From: JANLTP01 sp031363055
GTDB taxonomy: Bacteria > Pseudomonadota > Gammaproteobacteria > Burkholderiales > Burkholderiaceae_E
Assembly: GCA_031363055.1 (NCBI GenBank)
Contig: JANLTP010000008.1
Span: 1 to 41,354 of the forward strand
DNA: 41,354 nt
Direction: 5' to 3'
How positions within the stretch are numbered: position 1 is the first letter of the stretch; the number at the start of each line of letters is the position of its first letter. The notes under the pieces are model-generated. The model ran no database searches. It was not told where the DNA came from and saw nothing but the letters and a program-made list of their open reading frames with translations. Both the position numbers and the translations under genes were made by a program. This document shows, piece by piece, positions 8,479 to 16,197 of the stretch.

Positions 8479-9483
8479 CTACGGCGAATCAATCCGAACC
8501 CCCGTCAAGCGCTCGACCCAGCGCGCCAGTTCGCTGACGCTGGCGTGCGGTTCGGCCTGCTGCAAAGCTGACTGCCACAAGTGGTGACCCAGACCCGACA
8601 GGGGCATCGGCAGGTTCATGTCGTGTGCCAGTCGCATCGCAATTCCGATGTCCTTGACCATCAACGCCAGTTTGAAGGGATCATCAAAGCTGCGGTTGGT
8701 GATGCGCTGCTCGATATGATTTTGGGTGATCCAGGACATGCCGGTTGATTCATTGAGCACCGCGTTCATGACCTTGGGATCGAGACCCAGTTTGGTGCCC
8801 ATCACCAAACCCTCGATCGTCGCCATGAAAGTCATCGAGGTAATGGTGTTGTTGATGCATTTCATCGCGTGGCCACTGCCCAGGGGTCCGAGGTGAAAAC
8901 TGGCCCGTCCCATAATGTCGAGCAAGGGTTGCACGCGCGCGATGTTGGCCGGGCTGCCGCCCAGCATGAAGACCAGTTCGGCGGCTTGTGCGCCCCACTG
9001 CGCTCCGGACACTGGTGCATCAACCATCTCGATGCCGCGCTCGGCCAGCGCCTTACCGCTTTGCTGGGTCAACCAGGGCTCGGATGATGAAGTATCGAGC
9101 ACCAGGCTACCCGGGCGCAGTGCGTTGATCAGCGCGTTGCCGCCGTCACTACCGTCATTGCCCTTTCCCAACAGCACGTCTTGAACCACCTGGCCGTTTG
9201 GCAACATGGTGATGACAATATCGGATGCGTGTGCGAGAGTACGTAGATCACGCTCGAAGATGATCTGCGCAAATTCGCTGGCAAGTTTGTCGCCCGGTGC
9301 GGCGCTCAGGTCATAGACCCGCAAGTGGTAGCCCTTGCGTGCCAAGTGCCCGGCCATGGGCGTGCCCATGACACCGAGGCCAATGAAACCGATGACCGGC
9401 AGGTCTTGGTTGTGCGGCAATGCCTGGTTTGTCGCCTGTGACGGGTCATTCATTGGGTCGTTCTTCAATCGATCGTCCTTCAT
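8479..9483 (-). CDS. NAD(P)-dependent beta-hydroxyacid dehydrogenase (3-hydroxyisobutyrate dehydrogenase / tartronate semialdehyde reductase family)
   Basis: With the ATG at 9483 the protein has 334 residues. The Rossmann motif is GFIGLGVMG (32-40), the substrate-binding motif is DAPVSG (155-160), and the catalytic lysine is Lys208 in GSGHAMKCINN, all diagnostic of the beta-hydroxyacid dehydrogenase family. The open frame extends 57 codons further upstream, but that part runs through the divergent promoter region and lacks protein character; AAAGGA precedes the ATG at 9483. The enzyme reversibly oxidises a 3-hydroxy acid (3-hydroxyisobutyrate in valine breakdown, or D-glycerate). Which one is undecided. 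It is divergent from the SDR gene, with 169 bp between. Confidence 0.88.
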   Translation of the reverse strand: MKDDRLKNDPMNDPSQATNQALPHNQDLPVIGFIGLGVMGTPMAGHLARKGYHLRVYDLSAAPGDKLASEFAQIIFERDLRTLAHASDIVITMLPNGQVVQDVLLGKGNDGSDGGNALINALRPGSLVLDTSSSEPWLTQQSGKALAERGIEMVDAPVSGAQWGAQAAELVFMLGGSPANIARVQPLLDIMGRASFHLGPLGSGHAMKCINNTITSMTFMATIEGLVMGTKLGLDPKVMNAVLNESTGMSWITQNHIEQRITNRSFDDPFKLALMVKDIGIAMRLAHDMNLPMPLSGLGHHLWQSALQQAEPHASVSELARWVERLTGVRIDSP

Positions 9484-9652
9484 AATGTATCGTCCTTTTT
9501 TTGCCCGTCCTTGAGTCCGTGTCCAACAAATAATCGGAGTTCGCTTCACAGCCTCCAAAATCCAGTGTACTGCGCCGAAACGCGGGCACGATGACTTGTT
9601 TAGTGCATCCCCGGCGCTAATGGCACAATTGAACCTCTGAGGAGATACAACC
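9484..9652. promoter_or_regulatory. Divergent promoter region between the two dehydrogenase genes
   Basis: 169 bp separate two oppositely directed start codons, so promoters for both must lie here. No convincing -35/-10 pair is seen. The SDR side has a clear GAGGAG ribosome site just before 9653. Confidence 0.4.
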
Positions 9653-10426
9653 ATGACCTATAAAGCGTTTGATCTGACGGGTAAAGTCGGGCTGGTGACG
9701 GGCGGCAATGGCGGCATTGGGTTAGGCATGGCGCGCGCGATGGCGCAGGCCGGTGCCGGTGTTGCGATCTGGGGAACCAACGCGCAAAAGAACGACGCTG
9801 CGGCCTCCGAGTTGGCGAGCTTCGGTGGCAAGGTGTTGGCGTTGCAATGTGATGTTGGCGACGAGAAGGCGGTCGATGCCGCCTTCGCCGAAACTGTCGC
9901 CAAGCTGGGTCGGGTAGATTCCTGTTTTGCCAACGCCGGTGTGTCGGGCAAGGGTGGCAAACCGTTTGCGGAAATGACCAGTGACGAGTGGAATCGCGTC
10001 ATGCGGGTCAATCTGGACGGCGCGTTCTATACCTTGCGGGCGGCGTCCAGGCACATGATCGAGCGGGGCGGCGGCGGCACGCTGGTCGGCACGGCGTCGC
10101 TGGCGGCCATCGAAGGTGCTGCCCGCTCCGAGCATTACGCGGCGACCAAGGGCGGTCTGATTTCGATGATTCGTGCATTGGCAGTTGAGATGGCGAGATT
10201 CGGCATTCGTGCCAACGCTATTCTGCCGGGCTGGATCGAAACCGACATGACGGCGCGCTCGATCGGCAATGAGAAATTCGTCGGTAATGTCATGCCGCGC
10301 ATTCCGATGCGGCGCTGGGGCAATGGTGATGATTTTGGCGGTATTGCCGTGTATCTGACCAGTAACGCATCGACTTATCACACCGGCGACACCTTTCTGA
10401 TCGATGGTGGCTACGCGTTGTTTTAG
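9653..10426 (+). CDS. SDR-family NAD(P)-dependent oxidoreductase
   Basis: A 257-residue classical short-chain dehydrogenase. The cofactor motif is TGGNGGIG (16-23), the structural motif is NAG (93-95 in FANAGVSG), the catalytic serine is near Ser149, and Tyr162 and Lys166 lie in YAATKGG. The family oxidises or reduces alcohols, ketones or 3-hydroxyacyl groups in the cytosol. The Pro-Gly motif LPGWIETDM follows as expected. A strong GAGGAG site precedes the ATG. It faces the DUF6285/APH/ACAD operon convergently and is divergent from the hydroxyacid dehydrogenase; a role in the same catabolic route is plausible but unproven. Confidence 0.9.
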   Translation: MTYKAFDLTGKVGLVTGGNGGIGLGMARAMAQAGAGVAIWGTNAQKNDAAASELASFGGKVLALQCDVGDEKAVDAAFAETVAKLGRVDSCFANAGVSGKGGKPFAEMTSDEWNRVMRVNLDGAFYTLRAASRHMIERGGGGTLVGTASLAAIEGAARSEHYAATKGGLISMIRALAVEMARFGIRANAILPGWIETDMTARSIGNEKFVGNVMPRIPMRRWGNGDDFGGIAVYLTSNASTYHTGDTFLIDGGYALF

Positions 10427-10470
10427 GCGCGGGGCGCTTTGCCGCTCAGGGTTGTTTGGCGACTCAGGGG
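10421..10470. repeat. Degenerate tandem repeat (about 17 bp) across a convergent gene junction
   Basis: Units starting at 10438 and 10455 share TTTG-CG-CTCAGGG (with a one-base shift), and a weaker third copy starts at 10421. The copy at 10455 contains the TGA stop of the minus-strand DUF6285 gene (read as CCCTGAG on that strand); the copy at 10438 repeats that stop and its surroundings downstream. The plus-strand SDR stop lies in the weakest unit. Confidence 0.45.
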
Positions 10471-10772
10471 CGATCCAGCCACTTCGGATTATTGATGGCC
10501 AGTGCCTCCCGGAGTGACTGGCGCAAGTACGCGCGCAGCGCCGGATCATCGGTCGATATCTGGCCGCTGCGAATTTGCTGCACGAGTTCGTGATTTCGCT
10601 CAAGCGTCGCCGACGCCCGAGCAGGGTGGGCGGCTTCGCGTTGCGCGATGCGCAAGGCGTTGACGGCGACCCGGGTCTTGAATTTATGTTCACCTTGCAG
10701 AGTGGGCAGCAGATCATGTTCGAGATATTCCAGCGCCACCTCGATCAGCACTTCGCGGCTCGGAACGCTCAT
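10464..10772 (-). CDS. DUF6285 family protein
   Basis: A 102-residue protein, MSVPSREVLIEVALEYLEHD..., predicted mostly helical, ending in NPKWLDRP. The pattern (REVLIEVALEYL, FKTRVAVNAL, LRAYLRQSLREAL, then NPKWL) matches the small DUF6285 proteins that accompany an APH-like phosphotransferase and an acyl-CoA dehydrogenase in proteobacteria and actinobacteria. The biochemical role is unknown. The start is the ATG at 10772, which overlaps the stop of the phosphotransferase gene by 4 bp (ATGA), so translation is coupled. A longer frame reaching 11060 only runs antisense-like through the upstream gene and is not used. Confidence 0.8.
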   Translation of the reverse strand: MSVPSREVLIEVALEYLEHDLLPTLQGEHKFKTRVAVNALRIAQREAAHPARASATLERNHELVQQIRSGQISTDDPALRAYLRQSLREALAINNPKWLDRP

Positions 10773-11788
10773 GAACTTTGATCCTCCAGCAGTTGCAACA
10801 AATCCCACAACGGTTCTTCGACCCTTCGGCCGATGACGCTGTGTTCGAGCCCAACCGTACCCGGCGCACTGCCCGGCGTACCGAGCCCCATGCTCAGGCA
10901 CATGATGGCCCATTTGACGTGACCGAACGCTTCCCAGAAGCGCACACGCTGTGCATCGACGGCGACGCCGCTGGCATGTTGGTAGACCTGATAGAGGCTC
11001 TCTCGCAGGCCAACGCCAGCGACCGGTTGTGGCCCGCCAAAACGCCAGGTCTTCAGGCATAGCCAGCCAAGATCCTGCATAGGGTCACCGAGTGCCGCCA
11101 GTTCCCAGTCGATGACGCAGGCCAGACCGCGTTCGTTGATGATCAGATTGCCGAGCCGGAAATCGCCGTGCACAACGGTGAGCGTTTGCGGTGCCGGCAA
11201 ATGGTCGTACACCCAACGCAGGCCCCACTCGAGCGCGGGAATTTCGACTGACTGCCGATCAACCATCGTGCGGTAGCGCTGCCATTGCGAATACGCATCC
11301 ATGGCTGTCAGGAACTCGACGGTGCTGGCCGGTATGCTGTGTATGCCAGCCAGTGCTTGTGCGCATTGCGCTGCCAGTTGCGGGCGAGCCAGCGCAAAGG
11401 CTGGATCGCGCAATATTTTCGGCGCCACCGTTTCACCGGCGACCCAACGGGTGATGTGACCCGGACCCAGACCATCGTCCTCGAGCAGAACAGCGCAGAC
11501 CTCGGGCGCCGGCACTCGTTGAGCGCGCGCCGCTTTCATGATTTGCGCGTCGTGCTCGGCCGTCAGGCGAGTCGCCTGTACCGGGTCGCCGCCGGCGCGG
11601 GCGGTGGTCAGTTGCAAGACCAGGCGCTGCCATTGACCGTCTATGTTCGCCTCGAAGATCCAGGTGCCCTTGGTGGCGCCGCCGGTGACCCGCTGCATGT
11701 TTTGCGGCGCGCCGGTTGCGCCCAGATGTCGGGACAAGGCGGCCGGCAAACGTGCAGTCAGCGTGGCGGGGTCAACCAGAGCAGGCAT
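10769..11788 (-). CDS. APH-like phosphotransferase family protein (ACAD10-type kinase fold)
   Basis: A 339-residue protein of the aminoglycoside phosphotransferase fold. The catalytic loop is VVHGDFRLGNLIIN (HGD-x4-N), followed by the metal site as IDWELAALGDP instead of DFG. Upstream, GGATKGTWIF is the nucleotide-binding loop. In the acyl-CoA dehydrogenase context this subfamily is related to the kinase part of ACAD10/ACAD11, where phosphorylation of 4-hydroxyacyl-CoA allows its conversion to an enoyl-CoA. It starts 24 bp after the acyl-CoA dehydrogenase stop and overlaps DUF6285. Antibiotic resistance is unlikely given this setting. The substrate is inferred from the family, not seen. Confidence 0.85.
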   Translation of the reverse strand: MPALVDPATLTARLPAALSRHLGATGAPQNMQRVTGGATKGTWIFEANIDGQWQRLVLQLTTARAGGDPVQATRLTAEHDAQIMKAARAQRVPAPEVCAVLLEDDGLGPGHITRWVAGETVAPKILRDPAFALARPQLAAQCAQALAGIHSIPASTVEFLTAMDAYSQWQRYRTMVDRQSVEIPALEWGLRWVYDHLPAPQTLTVVHGDFRLGNLIINERGLACVIDWELAALGDPMQDLGWLCLKTWRFGGPQPVAGVGLRESLYQVYQHASGVAVDAQRVRFWEAFGHVKWAIMCLSMGLGTPGSAPGTVGLEHSVIGRRVEEPLWDLLQLLEDQSS

Positions 11789-11812
11789 GACTGGGATCCT
11801 CGATTGAAACCA

Positions 11813-13075
11813 CTACGACTTGCCGCCGATCATGCCAAACAGATGCCCAGCCACCTTGCGCATCTGAATCTCTTCCGAGCCTTCGGTGATGCGATAACGG
11901 CGGTGATGACGATAGATATGCTCGAACGGCTTGTGTCGCGAATAACCGATGCCGCCGTGGACCTGCATGGCGCGATCGGCTGCTTCGCAGACCAGCCGGT
12001 TGGCGCGGTAGTTGCACATCGACACCCGGTCCGAAAGCTTGCGCGCGACCTCGGGCTTGCTCATCTGGTCCATTTGCCAGGCAGTCTGATAGACCAGTGT
12101 CCTCAGCATGGCCGCTTCGGTATGCAATTCAACCAGCGGAAACTGGATTGCCTGATTGGCCGCCAGCGGCTTGCCGAAGGGCTTGCGCACCTTGGCGTAA
12201 GCGACGCTCTCGTTGACGCAGAACTGCGCCGCGCCTAAAGACGATGCGGCCTGGCGGATGCGGTTTTCATGAACAAAGTGCTGCGCCAAGGCAAGGCCGT
12301 CTTCCGGGTCGCCGAAGATCGCGTCATCCGGTACCCAGACATCGGTCAACGAGATACGCGGATGATCGGTCGGCATATTGAAGGTCCACAGATACTCCTC
12401 GACCTTGAAGCCGGGTGTGTTGGTGGGCGTAATGAAGCAGGTAATGCCGCGAGCTTCGCCGTCCTTGCCGGAGGTACGCGCGAAGATCAGATCATGGGTG
12501 GCGATGTGCAGGCCGGTATTCCACATTTTTTCGCCATTGATTCGCCAGCCGTTGCCGTCGCGAACTGCGCGCGTTTCCATCCAGGTGGCATCCGATCCAT
12601 GATTCGGTTCGGTCAGCCCGAAGGCGGTTTTCATGGTCGCGCCGAGCATGCCTGGAATGAATTTTTTCTTTTGCTCAGCGGTTCCAAAGTCACGAAACAT
12701 CAGAATGACTGGCAGATTGCCGACGATCGAGCTCTCATTTTGAAGATCATTGTGCAACCCCAGCCCCTTGGCGGCCAGATGTTCGCGGATGATTGCCATG
12801 GCCAGATTGCTGCCATTCTTGCCGCCGTACTCCTCAGGCAGCGAAAAGCGGAAGTGCCCCGCGCGGTCGGCGCGGCGGCGCATCTCGGCCAGTAATTCCT
12901 CCCATTCGTGCCTTGGCAATCCCTGATTCTCGAAATCGGTTCGGGCCCATTCGCGGCGATGATCGAAGAACCGGATGTTGTCGTCAGCCTGCTCGAGCGG
13001 CTTGATTTCGCGTTCGATGAATTCATCCAGCTCGATCAGGTAGTCACGAATCGGCTGCGGAATGTTGAAGTCCAT
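11813..13075 (-). CDS. Acyl-CoA dehydrogenase
   Basis: A 420-residue flavoprotein of the acyl-CoA dehydrogenase family. The N-terminal helical domain leads to FGLTEPNHGSDATWMETRA and the middle beta domain (INGEKMWNTGLHIATHDLIF). The C-terminal helices contain QVHGGIGYSRHKPFEHIYR and YRITEGSEEIQMR, the usual end signature. It would oxidise an acyl-CoA to the 2-enoyl-CoA and pass electrons to ETF. It is the first gene of the operon with the APH-like kinase and DUF6285. GAGGA precedes the ATG at 13075. The ACAD11-like pairing suggests 4-hydroxy acids as possible substrates (inference from family knowledge). Confidence 0.92.
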   Translation of the reverse strand: MDFNIPQPIRDYLIELDEFIEREIKPLEQADDNIRFFDHRREWARTDFENQGLPRHEWEELLAEMRRRADRAGHFRFSLPEEYGGKNGSNLAMAIIREHLAAKGLGLHNDLQNESSIVGNLPVILMFRDFGTAEQKKKFIPGMLGATMKTAFGLTEPNHGSDATWMETRAVRDGNGWRINGEKMWNTGLHIATHDLIFARTSGKDGEARGITCFITPTNTPGFKVEEYLWTFNMPTDHPRISLTDVWVPDDAIFGDPEDGLALAQHFVHENRIRQAASSLGAAQFCVNESVAYAKVRKPFGKPLAANQAIQFPLVELHTEAAMLRTLVYQTAWQMDQMSKPEVARKLSDRVSMCNYRANRLVCEAADRAMQVHGGIGYSRHKPFEHIYRHHRRYRITEGSEEIQMRKVAGHLFGMIGGKS

Positions 13076-13246
13076 GGGATCCTCTTTGACAAGACGAATT
13101 TCATATTAGCGCCGCGAGCCGGCTGTTCGGTCTCTGATTATTTCCCGAACTTCCTTTATTATTAGGTAACGCAGCATTTAATGTATGGGTTTTGAAGACC
13201 CGAATTTCATGAACAAAATCTAAAATAACGATTGCAGGAGACAACT
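13076..13246. promoter_or_regulatory. Divergent promoter region between the acyl-CoA dehydrogenase operon and HAAT operon B
   Basis: 171 bp of relatively AT-rich sequence separate two outward-facing operons, the likely site of shared control. A TAAAAT -10-like hexamer lies at 13221-13226, but no good -35 stands at the right distance (TTGAAG at 13192-13197 is 23 bp away). The ribosome site AGGAG at 13236-13240 defines the start of the binding-protein gene. Confidence 0.45.
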
Positions 13247-14653
13247 TTGAAACTGAATGCATTAAAACGATTCAACCAGGCGAATGGCCTTGGGACGCTG
13301 AGCGGCTTGAGCGCGCTGGCAATGACCGCAATGACCGCAATGACCGCTCTTACCGCTCCTACCGCTTTGACCGCGTTTACCGCGTTTACCGCTTTTACTT
13401 TGGTGGGCTCTTCGTCAGCACTGGCGCAGGGCAAGGAAATCAAGATTGGCGTTATTTATGATCTGACCGGTGCGTTCGCCGCCGGTGGCTCGAACGCGTC
13501 TTACCTCGGCACCAAGTACGCGATCGACATGATCAACGAAAAAGGCGGCGTCGAGGGCGTCAAGATAAAACCCTTTTATGTCGACGCGCAGTCAAAGGCC
13601 GAGGTCGCGATCAATGAAGCCGAGCGGCTGGTCAGCCAGGAAAAGGTCGACATGTTGATGGGCGTTTTTTCGAGCGCCCACTGCGTACCGCTGGCGCAAA
13701 AGGCCGACGCAGCGAAGAAATTCATGTGGGCCAATGTCTGCGTCGCCTCGGCCGTGTTCAAGGACAAGAACCTGCAGTACGTGTTCCGGCCGCAAGTGCA
13801 TTCCGACCAGTTTGGTGAGGCCTCATGCTCATTTTTGAATGAACAGGCGAAGGCCAAGCTTGGCAAGGACCCGAAGGATCTGAAGGTTGCGATTATTTAT
13901 GAAGACGGCCCTTACGGCGTCGGTGTTGCTTCTGGAAACGAAAGCGCCTGCAAGGGCTTCGGCATGCAAGTCACCCTCAAGGAAGGTTATGCCGCCACCT
14001 CGCCGGATCTCTCGCCGCTGGTGACGAAACTCAAGCGGGCCCGCGCCGATGTAATTCTGCATACCGGCTACAACCCGGACATCACGCTGTTTTTGCGGCA
14101 AGCCAAGGAGCAAGGTTTGAAGTGGTCGGCGCTGATCGGCCATGGCGCCGGTTACGGTCAATACGACAAGTTGTTTGCGACCTTCAAGGAGGACGCGAAC
14201 CTGCTGTACAACGTCGACCCGGTTGCTGCGCAGTTGCTCGATCCGGCGACGTTGAAGCCCGGCCTGGGCGATCTGACCAAGGAAATGGTCCGCCGCTACA
14301 AGGCCGATGTCAAGGTCGACGAAGTGCCGCCGCATTTGTCGATGGGCTTTAACAATGCCTGGATTTTCTTCTCGGATGTCTTGCCGCGCGCGATCAAGAA
14401 ACACGGCGGTTTTGATGCCGAGGCACTGCGCAAGGCGTCGCTCGAGACCGACATTCCAGTGGGCGGCTCGATTCAAGGCTACGGCGTCAAGTTCTTCCCG
14501 CCGGGCAACAAGATGTCGGGGCAAAACGAGCGCTCTTCGCCAGTGGTCATGCAGTACAACGCCAGCGACACGTTCATTGTTTGGCCCAGTGCCATCAAGA
14601 CCAAAGATGCGGTCTTGCCCTTGCCCAAAGGCCATGCTTATTCCTTGCAGTGA
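13247..14653 (+). CDS. HAAT-family ABC transporter substrate-binding protein, system B, with repeat-expanded signal peptide
   Basis: The mature part begins near GKEIKIGVIYDLTGAFAAGG and follows the Peripla_BP_6 type I binding fold to the end. The start is taken as the TTG at 13247, 6 bp after AGGAG, giving 468 residues; another in-frame TTG at 13232 lies before the ribosome site. The signal peptide is about 60 residues, roughly twice normal, because its hydrophobic core is a three-residue repeat (x-Thr-Ala, eight times, x = Met, Leu, Pro or Phe) encoded by a 9-bp DNA repeat. Cleavage is expected after SSALA. The protein delivers ligand to the permeases encoded downstream. The next gene starts inside its stop (GTGA). 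Confidence 0.9.
   Translation: MKLNALKRFNQANGLGTLSGLSALAMTAMTAMTALTAPTALTAFTAFTAFTLVGSSSALAQGKEIKIGVIYDLTGAFAAGGSNASYLGTKYAIDMINEKGGVEGVKIKPFYVDAQSKAEVAINEAERLVSQEKVDMLMGVFSSAHCVPLAQKADAAKKFMWANVCVASAVFKDKNLQYVFRPQVHSDQFGEASCSFLNEQAKAKLGKDPKDLKVAIIYEDGPYGVGVASGNESACKGFGMQVTLKEGYAATSPDLSPLVTKLKRARADVILHTGYNPDITLFLRQAKEQGLKWSALIGHGAGYGQYDKLFATFKEDANLLYNVDPVAAQLLDPATLKPGLGDLTKEMVRRYKADVKVDEVPPHLSMGFNNAWIFFSDVLPRAIKKHGGFDAEALRKASLETDIPVGGSIQGYGVKFFPPGNKMSGQNERSSPVVMQYNASDTFIVWPSAIKTKDAVLPLPKGHAYSLQ
13322..13402. repeat. In-frame 9-bp tandem repeat (8-9 units) in a signal peptide
   Basis: Nine successive 9-bp units: ATGACCGCA twice, ATGACCGCT, CTTACCGCT, CCTACCGCT, TTGACCGCG, TTTACCGCG, TTTACCGCT and a decayed TTTACTTTG. 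The core NNNACCGCN is constant in eight of nine. The first unit starts exactly on a codon, so copies insert x-Thr-Ala tripeptides. Confidence 0.9.
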
Positions 14654-15423
14654 CGGCCGCGATCCTCAGCGTTGACGCGCTGACCAAACAATTCGGCGGC
14701 TTCACCGCCGTCAATCAGGTCTCTTTCGAGCTGGCCCAGGGCGAGATCCTGGGCCTGATCGGTCCGAACGGCTCGGGCAAGAGCACAACTTTCAATGTCA
14801 TATCAGGCTTGTATGCGCCCAGCGCCGGTTCGATCAGGCTCGATGGTCGCGAAATCGGTGGCCTGACCGCCAACCAGATTTGCAAGCTCGGTGTTGCACG
14901 CACCTTCCAGATTCCACGACCGTTTCGACGGCTGTCGATTCTCGAGAACGCCACCCTGGCTGCGTTTTATGGTGGGCGCGAGCGGATCAGCCGCATCGAG
15001 GCCGAAAAGAGGGCACGCGATGCGCTCGAGTTGATCGACCTGCCGCGCGGTGCCGATGCGCGGGTCGACGGGCTCGGTGCCGCTGGCCTGAAAAAGCTCG
15101 AGATGGCGCGGGCGCTGGCGACTCAGCCGAAGATTTTGTTGGCCGACGAAAGTCTAGGTGGACTTGATGAACACGAAATGAATCAAGCCGCCGATATGCT
15201 CAAGCGAATCCGCGATCAGCGCGGCATCACGATCATCTGGGTGGAGCACATCATGGGCGTGCTGATGCGCGTCATTGACCGTTGTCTGGTGCTCGATCAT
15301 GGCGAACTGATCGCGCAGGGCAAGCCGTCGGAGGTCACGCGCGATCCGAAGGTGGTCGAAGTTTATCTGGGCACCGATGCGGAATCCGTGCAGGACCAGA
15401 TCGCTGCGCAGAATCGCACCTGA
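14650..15423 (+). CDS. HAAT-family ABC transporter ATP-binding protein (LivG-like), system B
   Basis: A 257-residue ABC ATPase. Walker A is GPNGSGKS, then GVARTFQIPRPF (LivG-type Q-loop), a diverged signature GAAGLKKLEMARALA in place of LSGG, Walker B-like ILLADESLGGLD and the switch IIWVEHIMG. The start is the GTG at 14650, overlapping the stop of the binding-protein gene by 4 bases; a frame open further upstream is only the shadow of that gene. Walker B has ADE where most have LDE, with the catalytic Glu retained. It works with the LivF-like ATPase encoded 7 bp downstream to energise system B. Confidence 0.9.
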   Translation: MTAAILSVDALTKQFGGFTAVNQVSFELAQGEILGLIGPNGSGKSTTFNVISGLYAPSAGSIRLDGREIGGLTANQICKLGVARTFQIPRPFRRLSILENATLAAFYGGRERISRIEAEKRARDALELIDLPRGADARVDGLGAAGLKKLEMARALATQPKILLADESLGGLDEHEMNQAADMLKRIRDQRGITIIWVEHIMGVLMRVIDRCLVLDHGELIAQGKPSEVTRDPKVVEVYLGTDAESVQDQIAAQNRT

Positions 15424-15430
15424 GAGATTG

Positions 15431-16153
15431 ATGAGCACCCTCAAGCCAATGTTGGAAATCCGTAATATCTCGGCCGGTTACGGTACGTTCCAGGCGCTGT
15501 TCGATGTCTCGCTTGAGGTTCGTGCCGGCGAATCGGTAGCGGTCATCGGCCCGAACGGCGCGGGCAAGACGACTCTGCTACGAGTCATCTCGAAATTGAT
15601 TCAGGCCACGACCGGCGATCTCAGTATGGAAGGTCGCAACTACAACGATATTGCCTCGCACGAGGTGATCTCGCTCGGTATTGCGCAAGTGCCTGAGGGT
15701 CGACGCCTGTTCCCGCGCCTCACTGTTGAAGACAATCTGAAAATGGGCGCGTTCATGCCGGCAGCGCGCGCCCAATTCAGCCAGCGTCTCGAGATGGTCT
15801 ATGCGCTTTTCCCGCGCATGAAAGAGCGCCGCTTGCAGTTGGCTGGCACGATGTCAGGTGGCGAGCAACAAATGTGCGCGATTGGCCGCGCGCTCATGAG
15901 CGGCCCGAAACTGCTCTTGCTCGATGAACCCTCGGCGGGTCTGGCGCCGGTGATTGTGCAATCCATTTTCGAGGTCATTCGCAAGATGAGTGCCGAGGGC
16001 TACACCGTCTTGGTGGTTGAACAGAATATTCAGCAAGTACTCAAGGTCGTTAACCGGGCATACTTGCTCGAGACCGGCAAGATTCGCAGCAGCGGGCCGG
16101 CGTCAGAGCTGCTGGCCAGCGACGAGATTCGGCGGGCTTATCTTGGGGTCTAG
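15431..16153 (+). CDS. HAAT-family ABC transporter ATP-binding protein (LivF-like), system B
   Basis: A 240-residue LivF-type ATPase, the usual length. Walker A is GPNGAGKT, followed by IAQVPEGRRLFPRLTVEDNL (the LivF fingerprint), the signature MSGGEQQ, Walker B LLLLDEPSAGLAP and the switch LVVEQN. Unlike its counterpart in operon A it has no basic C-terminal tail. The ATG at 15431 is chosen, 7 bp after the LivG-like stop; an earlier in-frame codon would overlap that gene. The last codons and stop (LGV-stop) lie in a sequence that is tandemly duplicated just downstream. Confidence 0.92.
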   Translation: MSTLKPMLEIRNISAGYGTFQALFDVSLEVRAGESVAVIGPNGAGKTTLLRVISKLIQATTGDLSMEGRNYNDIASHEVISLGIAQVPEGRRLFPRLTVEDNLKMGAFMPAARAQFSQRLEMVYALFPRMKERRLQLAGTMSGGEQQMCAIGRALMSGPKLLLLDEPSAGLAPVIVQSIFEVIRKMSAEGYTVLVVEQNIQQVLKVVNRAYLLETGKIRSSGPASELLASDEIRRAYLGV

Positions 16154-16176
16154 ACTGATCTTGGGGTCTGGTCGCA
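16141..16176. repeat. 18-bp tandem duplication of the LivF-like gene's 3' end
   Basis: TCTTGGGGTCTAGACTGA (16141-16158) is followed by TCTTGGGGTCTGGTCGCA (16159-16176); the first 11 bases are identical and the rest has drifted. The first unit carries the last codons and the TAG stop. Confidence 0.7.
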
Positions 16177-16197
16177 TGGGCAAACGGAACAATTGCA

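Noticed and set aside
9484..9654. 57-codon N-terminal extension of the hydroxyacid dehydrogenase
   Set aside because: Crosses the divergent promoter region; the ATG at 9483 has a ribosome site and a normal length for the family.
10464..11060. 198-codon form of the DUF6285 gene
   Set aside because: The upstream half lies out of frame inside the phosphotransferase gene; the ATG at 10772 gives a natural 4-bp overlap.
10769..11788. Aminoglycoside resistance kinase
   Set aside because: The fold is shared, but coupling to an acyl-CoA dehydrogenase and DUF6285 points to CoA metabolism.
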